NCBI RefSeq assembly: GCF_013378055.1
Contig: NZ_CP051130.1
Coordinates: 2,110,001 to 2,174,000, forward strand
Reading direction: 5' to 3'
Length of the DNA stretch: 64,000 bases
From: Parasphingopyxis sp. CP4
GTDB lineage: Bacteria > Pseudomonadota > Alphaproteobacteria > Sphingomonadales > Sphingomonadaceae
Below, piece after piece: positions 54,833 to 64,000 of the stretch. The translations under genes and the position numbers were made by a program. Positions within the stretch are counted from its first letter, which is position 1. Every line of letters begins with the position of its first letter. Under the pieces are notes generated by a model. It searched no databases, was not told the origin of the DNA, and worked only from the letters and a program-made list of their open reading frames with translations.

Positions 54833-55546
54833 ATGCCGGCACAAGGCAAATTGCTGGTCGGTTTGTTGCTGGTCGGATTCATATCCTGGCTGTGGTTGCA
54901 GCCATTTGGGAATTCGGCCGCAGTTGCAGACGATATTGAAGCGCGCGCTGCAGAAGCGCTGGCGAGCGAGAATGTTACCGGTGTCGATATAACGGTGCCG
55001 CGCGATCCTGTGCGCCGCACGGTCAATCTGGCCGGAGAACTTTCCAATGACGATCGCGCAGCAGCCCGAGAAATGATCGCCTCACTCAATGGCGTGTCAG
55101 ACGCAAGCTGGGCTGTGCCTGACGCGGCAGATGCAAACCCAGACGTCGTCGACGCAGAAGTTGAAAGCGCAGCAACGGCCTGTCGGGATGAAGCGAATGC
55201 CGTCATTGAGAGCCACCAGATAACGTTCCGCAGCGGATCGCCCTATATCAATCCGGCCTCCCAACAGATGCTCGATCGTCTCGCCGAAGCCTTAGAAGGA
55301 TGCAGAGGCATTCGCATCGAAATTTCAGGACACAGCAATGGTGGTGGCCGGCCAAATGTGAACATGGAAATGTCTGCCTTCCGCGCAACGACTGTCCGCG
55401 ATGCCTTGGTCGAACGCGGGGTGCCCAGTGAGATGCTGACTACGATCGGCAAAGGGGCGAGCGAACCGCTGGGTGACAATCCTGGCGATCCGACAAATCG
55501 CCGCGTGGATTTCACCGTGAGCCTGATCGGCGAGGGAGACAGTTGA
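54833..55546 (+). CDS. Membrane-anchored protein with BON-like and OmpA-like domains
   Basis: A 237-residue protein. A single uncleaved helix near the start (LLVGLLLVGFISWLWLQPFG) anchors it in the inner membrane with the rest in the periplasm. Residues about 35-90 resemble a BON domain (ARAAEALASENVTGVDI, NLAGELSNDDRAAAREMIASLNGV). Residues about 125-230 are OmpA-like: ITFRSGSPYINPASQQMLDRLA, ISGHSNGGGRPNVNMEMSAFRATTVRDAL. The usual peptidoglycan-binding Asp of GHTD is Asn here (GHSN). The ATG at 54833 follows a G7 tract. First gene of a four-gene cluster. Confidence 0.8.
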   Translation: MPAQGKLLVGLLLVGFISWLWLQPFGNSAAVADDIEARAAEALASENVTGVDITVPRDPVRRTVNLAGELSNDDRAAAREMIASLNGVSDASWAVPDAADANPDVVDAEVESAATACRDEANAVIESHQITFRSGSPYINPASQQMLDRLAEALEGCRGIRIEISGHSNGGGRPNVNMEMSAFRATTVRDALVERGVPSEMLTTIGKGASEPLGDNPGDPTNRRVDFTVSLIGEGDS

Positions 55547-55653
55547 TGTTTGCTTTGTGGATCGAAGTTTTGCTGCTCAATCTGGTGATGTTCCTGCTTG
55601 GCATCGGGATCGCCTGGATGCTCTGGCGCCGGGAATCGGAGGATGAGCTATGA
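55546..55653 (+). CDS. 35-residue single-helix membrane protein
   Basis: ATG TTT GCT... encodes MFALWIEVLLLNLVMFLLGI, then GIAWMLWRRESEDEL and a TGA: one membrane helix with a charged cytosolic tail. It is tightly coupled on both sides: its ATG overlaps the previous stop as TGATG and the next gene starts in an ATGA overlap with its stop. Conservation of the tight spacing supports a real gene; function unknown. Confidence 0.65.
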   Translation: MFALWIEVLLLNLVMFLLGIGIAWMLWRRESEDEL

Positions 55654-56213
55654 TGTATCTCATCGCCTCTTTCTGGCTGCCGATGCTCCTTTCCACCGTG
55701 GTGGGGATCGCCACAGGTTGGTGGATGTGGCGCGCCGGTGCGTCGCAGCAAGAGCTGGCCTATGAATCCGAACCGGCACCGATAATCCCGCCAGCTCCGC
55801 CAGAACCTGAGCCAGAACCGGAACCGGAGCCAGAACCCGAGCCGGAGCCCGAGCCAGAACCGGAGCCGGAAGTTGAAGAACAAGCGGAACCGGAACCCGA
55901 GCCGGAGCTGCCGGAAGAGCCCGTTGCCGCGCCCTCTCCGTTTCGCGATGCACCGGATGGCGAACCGGACAAGCTAACGCTCATCAAGGGCGTTGGCCCC
56001 AAATTGAGCGATGTGCTCCACGGACTGGGCGTCTTTCATTTCGCGCAGATCGCCGAATGGGATGACGAACAGGTTGCCGAGGTCGATTCGCAACTTGGCA
56101 ACTTCAAAGGCCGGGTCGCGCGGGATCGCTGGGTCGACCAGGCACGGCTATTGGCCGCCCGCAATGTCGCTGCATTTGAACGCGAATTCGGCAAGATGAA
56201 CGGCTCCTTCTAA
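55650..56213 (+). CDS. Membrane-anchored protein with Pro-Glu repeat and helix-hairpin-helix domain
   Basis: A 187-residue protein: one N-terminal membrane helix (YLIASFWLPMLLSTVVGIA), a proline/glutamate-rich spacer with twelve PE units in a row (residues 51-74), and a C-terminal domain (about residues 107-183) of the COG3743 helix-hairpin-helix type: LTLIKGVGPKLSDVLHGLGV, FHFAQIAEWDDEQVAEVDSQL. This domain is sometimes called a predicted 5'-nuclease fold but no catalytic residues are apparent. A second copy of the same architecture is encoded at 58241. Starts by ATGA overlap with the 35-residue gene. Confidence 0.75.
   Translation: MMYLIASFWLPMLLSTVVGIATGWWMWRAGASQQELAYESEPAPIIPPAPPEPEPEPEPEPEPEPEPEPEPEPEVEEQAEPEPEPELPEEPVAAPSPFRDAPDGEPDKLTLIKGVGPKLSDVLHGLGVFHFAQIAEWDDEQVAEVDSQLGNFKGRVARDRWVDQARLLAARNVAAFEREFGKMNGSF
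55800..55871 (+). repeat. PE-encoding low-complexity tract
   Basis: Twelve consecutive Pro-Glu codon pairs (CCN GAR, mostly CCAGAA, CCGGAG, CCCGAG). The near-identical six-base units can expand or contract by slippage, which would change the length of the spacer in the HhH protein. It is coding, not a CRISPR or intergenic repeat. Confidence 0.9.
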
Positions 56214-56257
56214 GCCGGTATTTTCCTCTCAATTACCATTAAGCGTCCGTTCAGGCG

Positions 56258-56280
56258 CCGATGTGATACTGTTACATCGG
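56258..56280. promoter_or_regulatory. Candidate operator upstream of the VWA gene
   Basis: CCGATGT (56258-56264) and ACATCGG (56274-56280) are exact inverted arms around a 9-base spacer, 25 bases before the VWA gene's ATG. It looks like a binding site for a dimeric regulator, but no regulator is nearby and no recognised family motif fits it. Confidence 0.35.
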
Positions 56281-56305
56281 GTCGACTGCAGAGGGAGGCA
56301 TTCTC

Positions 56306-58096
56306 ATGCGTCTAGTGTCATTTGCGCCAATGGCGGCGCTCGTCCTGACCGGACTCGTCTATACCGTACAACCGAGCCAAGCGACCCAGCGTCCCATGAC
56401 GCCGGCCACGGCCAACGAGATTTGCGCGCCATTCCTGGTCGCCAATGATGCCGAATATGAGCGTCGGCGCTATCGCGGATCGGGTGCACGGAGCGGGATA
56501 AACCGCATGGCTCCGCTGCCGGCGCCGCCACCTCCGCCACCGGCTCCACCATCACCAGTGGCTGAATCGACGGCTGATCAGGCCATTGCAGTCACTGGAC
56601 GGCGCCAGCCAGCCGGCATCCAGAACGCCCCGATCGCCGGTTATGTCCGGCCTGCCCCGCAAAATCGCGAGCGCTATGACGGCGAAGCCGTGGCAGCGAT
56701 CATGGCCGTGGCCGAGGAACCTGTTTCTACCTTTGCGGTCGATGTCGACACCGGTAGCTATTCCAATGTGCGGCGTTTCCTGAATGAAGGCGGCGTTCCG
56801 CCCCAGGCTGCGGTGCGGACCGAGGAAATGGTCAATTATTTCCGCTACGATTATGATCGCCCGCGCGATCGCACCCAGCCTTTTTCGATCACCACGGACA
56901 TGACGACGACACCGTGGAACGAGAATACACGCCTGTTGCGCATCGGCCTGCGGGGTTACGATATTGACCGCACCGAGCGGCCCAGTGCGAACCTGGTGTT
57001 CCTGGTCGATGTTTCGGGATCGATGCACTCGCGCAACAAGCTGCCGCTTGTTCAATGCTCGATGGCAATGATGGCCGAACAGCTCAATCCGGGCGACCGG
57101 GTTTCGATTGTGACCTATGCCGGCACCACCAAGACGGTGTTGGAAGGATCGAATGACCGCGATGAAATCATTGCGGCGCTGGGCGAGTTGCGGTCTGGCG
57201 GTTCGACGGCCGGGGCGGCGGGCATCAGCCTTGCCTATGATGCCGCGCGAGCCAATTTCCTGGATGATGGCATCAACCGGATCCTGCTCGCGACCGATGG
57301 CGACTTCAATGTCGGCACTACCAATCGCGAACAGCTGATCGAGATGGTCGAGCGCGAACGCGAAGCCGGTATTTCGCTGACCACGCTTGGCTATGGCACC
57401 GGCAATTATAACGAAGCCATGATGGAGCAGATCGCCAATCACGGTAATGGCAATTACGCCTATATCGATAGCGCCATGGAAGCCCATCGCGCGCTGGTGC
57501 AGGAGCTCAGCTCAACGCTGTTTACGATTGCCGCGGATGTGAAAATCCAGATCGAGTTCAATCCGCTCCACGTCCAGGAGTATCGCCTGATCGGCTATGA
57601 AAACCGGCTGCTGGCCGAGGAAGATTTCGACAATGACACGGTGGACGCCGGCGAGATTGGCGCCGGACACCAGGTCACTGCCCTCTACGAAATCGTTCCG
57701 ACCGGTTCGCAAGGCTGGTTGCCAGAGCGCCGCTATGCGGCGAACCGGCCTGTGGCCCGAAGTGGCCAGGGTGCCGAGCTCGCGCATCTGAGGCTCCGCT
57801 ACAAGCTGCCCGGTGAGGATGAATCACGGCTCATCGAACAGGCGATTGGCCGCAGCGCGATGACCAATGCGCGCGCACCGCGCGGCGACATGGCGTTCGT
57901 CACCGCAGTCGCGGCGTTCGGGCAGCGACTGCGCGGCGACACCTATCTGGGTGAGTATGACTTTGCCGATATCCGCCGTCTGGCCCGTGCCAGCGGTTCC
58001 AATGGCGATTATTGGCGCCGGGAATTTCTGGAGCTTACCGAGCTTGCCGAGGCGCGCAGCGCGCCTGGCGCGACTGGCGAGGGCAGCAAGAACTAA
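56306..58096 (+). CDS. Exported von Willebrand factor type A (YfbK-like) protein
   Basis: A 596-residue protein with a signal peptide (ends QPSQATQ). A variable region (residues 60-140) contains AIAVTGRRQP, resembling the start of TonB-dependent receptor plugs (IVVTGTR in the receptor encoded at 47708). The central region (about 140-230) is the YfbK-type N-terminal domain: EPVSTFAVDVDTGSYSNVRRF. The VWA domain follows with the metal-binding MIDAS motif DVSGSM at residues 235-240; a DUF3520-like C-terminal domain (from about 415) ends it. Likely protein-binding in the periplasm. GAGGGAGG precedes ATG 56306. Confidence 0.9.
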   Translation: MRLVSFAPMAALVLTGLVYTVQPSQATQRPMTPATANEICAPFLVANDAEYERRRYRGSGARSGINRMAPLPAPPPPPPAPPSPVAESTADQAIAVTGRRQPAGIQNAPIAGYVRPAPQNRERYDGEAVAAIMAVAEEPVSTFAVDVDTGSYSNVRRFLNEGGVPPQAAVRTEEMVNYFRYDYDRPRDRTQPFSITTDMTTTPWNENTRLLRIGLRGYDIDRTERPSANLVFLVDVSGSMHSRNKLPLVQCSMAMMAEQLNPGDRVSIVTYAGTTKTVLEGSNDRDEIIAALGELRSGGSTAGAAGISLAYDAARANFLDDGINRILLATDGDFNVGTTNREQLIEMVEREREAGISLTTLGYGTGNYNEAMMEQIANHGNGNYAYIDSAMEAHRALVQELSSTLFTIAADVKIQIEFNPLHVQEYRLIGYENRLLAEEDFDNDTVDAGEIGAGHQVTALYEIVPTGSQGWLPERRYAANRPVARSGQGAELAHLRLRYKLPGEDESRLIEQAIGRSAMTNARAPRGDMAFVTAVAAFGQRLRGDTYLGEYDFADIRRLARASGSNGDYWRREFLELTELAEARSAPGATGEGSKN

Positions 58097-58123
58097 CCAC
58101 TTGCGCACTGCCCGTCTCCGACA

Positions 58124-58165
58124 GGGCGATCCGTGTGTCCCTGCACGGATCGCCCGCTTCTTTTT
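58124..58165 (+). terminator. Intrinsic terminator after the VWA gene
   Basis: GGGCGATCCGTG (58124-58135) and CACGGATCGCCC (58144-58155) form a 12-bp stem with an 8-base loop, followed by TTCTTTTT at 58158-58165. A strong rho-independent terminator for the plus strand, 27 bases after the VWA stop. Confidence 0.92.
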
Positions 58166-58240
58166 GCGGACCCCGAAAAGTTGCACCGAGAGGCTGTGCG
58201 CGGCATAGGCGCCCGCGAAGCATAGCCATCGGAGTTATTG

Positions 58241-58702
58241 ATGCCTGACACTAGCCTGCTGATTGTCCTTGCCGTGACCGCCGCGCTGATCATCGGTTTC
58301 CTGCTGTTGCGGGCGCTGAGTGGCAAGGCGAAGGGCGACAGCATTGAGCAGGCCGCGCCGCCCGCGGCAGAAGTCCCTGCGCCCGCTGCGGAGCCATCGC
58401 CATCGCTTGAAACGACCGAGGCGCCAGATCCCGTACCTGCCCCGGTAGCGGCAACAGGCGACGCTGATCCGCTGACCCAGATCAAGGGGCTTGGCCCCAA
58501 AAAGGCGGCGAAGCTTAACGAGCGCGGTATCACTCGCTTTGCCCAGATCGCGGTGTGGAGCGATGCGGATATTGCGGCGCTTGAAGCAGATCTCGGCCCT
58601 ATCGCAGACCGCATCGCGCGTGATCGCTGGGTTGAGCAAGCCGGCTTGCTGGCAACCGGCGATATCACCGCCTTCGAAGCCAAATTCGGCAAGCTGGGCT
58701 AG
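58241..58702 (+). CDS. Membrane-anchored helix-hairpin-helix protein, paralogue of 55650
   Basis: A 153-residue protein with an N-terminal membrane helix (LLIVLAVTAALIIGFLLLRA), an Ala/Pro/Glu-rich spacer (residues 38-72) and a C-terminal COG3743-type domain: DPLTQIKGLGPKKAAKLNER, GITRFAQIAVWSDADIAALEADL, then RIARDRWVEQAGLLATGDITAFEAKFG. It aligns with the protein at 55650 throughout the C-terminal domain (e.g. ARDRWVxQAxLLA shared). GGAG is 6 bases before ATG 58241. tag follows after 2 bases. Confidence 0.85.
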   Translation: MPDTSLLIVLAVTAALIIGFLLLRALSGKAKGDSIEQAAPPAAEVPAPAAEPSPSLETTEAPDPVPAPVAATGDADPLTQIKGLGPKKAAKLNERGITRFAQIAVWSDADIAALEADLGPIADRIARDRWVEQAGLLATGDITAFEAKFGKLG

Positions 58703-58704
58703 GC

Positions 58705-59289
58705 ATGGCGCTCGTCACTGGCAGCGATGGAAAAGCCCGCTGTTTCGGCGGCCAGCCAGGCAAGGAATTTTACGCCGATTATCACGATAATGAATGGGGC
58801 ATCCCCGTCCATGATGATCAGCAGCTGTTCGAGATGCTGATCCTGGAAGGCGCGCAAGCCGGGCTCAGCTGGGAAACCGTGCTGCGCAAACGCGAAGGCT
58901 ATCGCGCTGCATTCCATGGCTTTGACGTGGCGCGCGTTGCCGCAATGAGCGATGCCGAACTCGAAGTCTTGCGCGAGGATGAGGGCATCATCCGCAACCG
59001 GCTCAAAATCTACAGCACGCGCAAGAATGCGATCGCCTTTATCGCGATGCAGGACGAATTCGGCTCATTCGATGCCTGGCTATGGGATCATGTTGATGGC
59101 GAACCGATCGTCAATCGCCCCAGATCCTTCGCAGACGCCCCCGCCGCGACGCCGCTCTCCGACACCATCTCCAAGGCGCTCAAAAAGCGCGGCATGAGCT
59201 TTGTCGGCTCGACGATCATCTATGCCTATCTCCAGGCAACCGGCGTTGTGAATGATCATGTCCAAGGCTGCTGCTGCTACCCGGACTAG
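58705..59289 (+). CDS. tag: DNA-3-methyladenine glycosylase I
   Basis: A 194-residue base-excision repair enzyme removing 3-methyladenine. N-terminal ARCFGG and YHDNEWGIPVHDDQQLFEMLILEGAQAGLSWETVL contain the conserved Glu, Trp and zinc ligands; HVQGCCCYPD at the end carries the C-terminal His/Cys zinc ligands. It starts 2 bases after the HhH protein stop, so the two may be cotranscribed. Confidence 0.95.
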   Translation: MALVTGSDGKARCFGGQPGKEFYADYHDNEWGIPVHDDQQLFEMLILEGAQAGLSWETVLRKREGYRAAFHGFDVARVAAMSDAELEVLREDEGIIRNRLKIYSTRKNAIAFIAMQDEFGSFDAWLWDHVDGEPIVNRPRSFADAPAATPLSDTISKALKKRGMSFVGSTIIYAYLQATGVVNDHVQGCCCYPD

Positions 59290-59292
59290 CCG

Positions 59293-60099
59293 CTATTCGG
59301 GCTTTCTAAATCGCATCACGAACTGATCGGTATTGCCGCGCACCTGCTCGTCAAACACTTCGACCGCGTGATCGTCATCGGGATTGCGCAGCACCTGGCT
59401 CTCCCCGACAAACTCAAAACCCGCCGCTTCGACCTGGGTGCGCACCGCCGCCGGATCAATCCGGTGCAATGCCTCGGTATCGCGCATGCCCGACCCGTCT
59501 TCGGCGGCATGATCGATGATGAAATAGGTGCCGCCCGGGCGCAGCATCTCGAACACCGCCGCATTGAGCCGCGCGGGGTCATAATTACCCATGAATTCAT
59601 CGGGATAGTCGTGATAATTTTGCGAGGTCCAGACCATGTCGAGCTGTTCGGGCGCGGAAAGATCGGGCGTCGGCTGCACCGTCACCGTGACATTGGTAAA
59701 AGGATCGCTCTCAACCAGCTCACGCAATCGCCGCACATCGCTCCGAGCAAAACGCGCATAATTTTCGGGCCAGGTCGCATAGACATGGCCCTCCTCACCC
59801 ACGACGAGACTGAAGAGCCGCGTCCAATAGCCGCCCCCCGGAATCAGGTCGAGCACCCGATCGCCGGGTTGAAGGCCGGAAAAGGCAATCAGCTCACCCG
59901 GCAAGCGGCGCTCATCGCGCGGGAAATGATATTCGCGAGCCGGGTCCGCGATGGCAGCGGTCACATAGTCGGGCACAGCAACCGGATCGGTCAGTTCGAC
60001 CTGCTGCTCCTCAACCGCAGGCGCCTCGCCAGCCTGGCCGCAGCCAGCCAATGCCAGCGTTGTCGCCAACGCGACTGCCAAATATCTCCGATATCCCAT
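59293..60099 (-). CDS. Lipoprotein with class I methyltransferase fold
   Basis: A 268-residue protein with a signal peptide and lipobox LALAGC (Cys20). The domain looks like a class I methyltransferase of the COG4798 kind: GLQPGDRVLDLIPGGGYWTRLFSLVVG around residues 75-101 stands in for motif I (LIPGGG in place of a classical GxGxG), and FDLVWTSQNYHDYP-like and FEMLRPGGTYFIIDH segments follow. Being exported is odd because SAM is cytosolic, so it may be inactive or have another ligand. GGAGAGG precedes ATG 60099. Confidence 0.8.
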   Translation of the reverse strand: MGYRRYLAVALATTLALAGCGQAGEAPAVEEQQVELTDPVAVPDYVTAAIADPAREYHFPRDERRLPGELIAFSGLQPGDRVLDLIPGGGYWTRLFSLVVGEEGHVYATWPENYARFARSDVRRLRELVESDPFTNVTVTVQPTPDLSAPEQLDMVWTSQNYHDYPDEFMGNYDPARLNAAVFEMLRPGGTYFIIDHAAEDGSGMRDTEALHRIDPAAVRTQVEAAGFEFVGESQVLRNPDDDHAVEVFDEQVRGNTDQFVMRFRKPE

Positions 60100-60192
60100 A
60101 GCGCCTCTCCTCACGGACAGGTCTGGCAGCACAGGCACGGCAAATCAGCCTCTCCTCGACCGGCGGCGACCGTCTTTCGACAGACGCGCGTC

Positions 60193-63324
<3,132 letters not shown>

Positions 63325-64000
63325 TCAGGCGCTGTGAATCTCGCCATTTTCGATCGTGAACCGCGCGGCATCGGGTGGGAGGTCGCTGAAAAGCGCAGCC
63401 TCGGTTCCCGTCATCCACACCTGGCCCGACCCCGCCAGCCGATCGAACAGGGCGGCGCGGCGAACCGGGTCGAGATGCGCGGCGACCTCGTCGAGCAGGA
63501 TCAAGGGGCGGCGACCCGCGCGATCGGCAACGAGATCAGCATGGGCGAGGACAATTGCCAGCAGCAGAGCCTTTTGCTCGCCCGTAGAGCAGCGATCAGC
63601 CGCCTGCCCCTTACCGAGGTGCGTGACAGCGAGATCGCTTCTGTGCGGGCCGCTGAGGGATCGTCCAGCAGCCCTGTCTCGAGCACGTTCGGTCGCCAGC
63701 AGCTGGCCCAGATCGGTATCGGCGGACCAGCCCGCCAGCGCCAGCGCCGCCTTGGCAAACGGACCATCGGGTTGGTCGGCAAGCTCAGCATTGAGCGCGT
63801 CCAGGGTGCGCGCTCGGGCACTGGCGAGCGCCGTGCCATGTTCCGCCATCTGCGCCTCAAGGGCTTCACACCATTCCAGGTCGAGCGGGGCTTCATCCGC
63901 CAGCAGCCGATTGCGGGCCCGCATGGCCGCTTCATAGCGCGAGGCGTGATGCGCATGGCCAGGCTCGAGCGCGAGAACCAGCCGATCAAGAAAGGCGCGG
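63325..64000 (-). CDS. recF: DNA replication and repair protein RecF, C-terminal part
   Basis: The window ends inside this gene; 225 codons are visible. RecF is an SMC-like ABC ATPase that loads RecA at gaps with RecO and RecR. The visible part has the RecF pattern [33 protein letters not shown], the signature-type [16 protein letters not shown] and Walker [13 protein letters not shown]. The N-terminal Walker A lies outside the window. It is directly upstream of gyrB on the same strand. Confidence 0.93.
   Translation of the reverse strand, partial: RAFLDRLVLALEPGHAHHASRYEAAMRARNRLLADEAPLDLEWCEALEAQMAEHGTALASARARTLDALNAELADQPDGPFAKAALALAGWSADTDLGQLLATERARDRAAGRSLSGPHRSDLAVTHLGKGQAADRCSTGEQKALLLAIVLAHADLVADRAGRRPLILLDEVAAHLDPVRRAALFDRLAGSGQVWMTGTEAALFSDLPPDAARFTIENGEIHSA

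Noticed and set aside
55800-55871. Tandem repeat considered as a CRISPR array or satellite
   Set aside because: In-frame Pro-Glu codons in one protein, six-base units, no spacers and no cas genes.

Overview
This looks like a core-chromosome window of an alphaproteobacterium, most likely of the order Sphingomonadales. The basis is a GC-rich sequence with families common in that group (DUF4167, GapR/DUF2312, DUF1244, DUF2093, YbjQ), a large TonB-dependent receptor, the orders prfA-prmC, yebC-ruvC-ruvA...ruvB-ybgC-tolQRAB-pal and recF-gyrB, and dispersed palindromes of the type often seen in sphingomonad genomes. No prophage, insertion sequence, CRISPR array, tRNA or rRNA was found. The order is an inference from family content; no comparison was run.

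Layout. 1-13.7 kb: CBS protein, DUF4167 protein, prmC/prfA, hisS, ppa with a membrane protein, an EamA transporter with a TfoX-like protein, a hotdog thioesterase, a divergent pair made of an AhpD-like membrane fusion and an Rrf2 regulator with two matching candidate operators, a flavoprotein with a thioredoxin-like protein, and ispG with an overlapping pentapeptide-repeat protein. 13.8-17.8 kb: membrane protein, acetyltransferase, acyl-CoA carboxylase beta subunit, isoaspartyl peptidase. 17.8-26 kb: one long minus-strand block, yebC-ruvC-ruvA-(three small genes)-ruvB-ybgC-tolQRAB-pal, joining Holliday-junction processing to the Tol-Pal envelope system. 26-37 kb: small conserved proteins, pyk, a HAD hydrolase with ribosomal protein L36, a beta-propeller lipoprotein, galE, a cytosolic-type carboxypeptidase, dienelactone hydrolase, gpmA, purE-purK. 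37-45 kb: M16 protease, clpB, methyltransferase, small exported proteins. 45-50.6 kb: sulfotransferase-like protein, TPR/2OG-Fe(II) oxygenase and TonB-dependent receptor. 50.9-54.8 kb: M23 peptidase, DUF2093, xseA, divergent purD. 54.8-58.7 kb: an envelope cluster (BON/OmpA protein, 35-residue membrane protein, two membrane-anchored helix-hairpin-helix proteins, VWA protein). 58.7-64 kb: tag, a lipoprotein methyltransferase, yjbQ, gyrB, and recF running off the end.

The most notable signals are: (1) a 17-bp-arm palindrome that covers the ribosome binding site of the AhpD-like gene and shares a 19-bp motif with a site just upstream of the Rrf2 gene; (2) a run of CTGA, GTGA, GTGA, TTGA and ATGA start/stop overlaps through the ruv operon, implying a CTG start for ruvC; (3) xseA and purD start codons that overlap head-to-head inside one CATG; (4) an 18-bp duplication of the prfA start flanking a palindromic repeat, which creates a coupled leader ORF; (5) the OmpA/HhH/VWA envelope cluster, the best candidate here for an undescribed system; (6) a ten-unit pentapeptide-repeat protein overlapping ispG.
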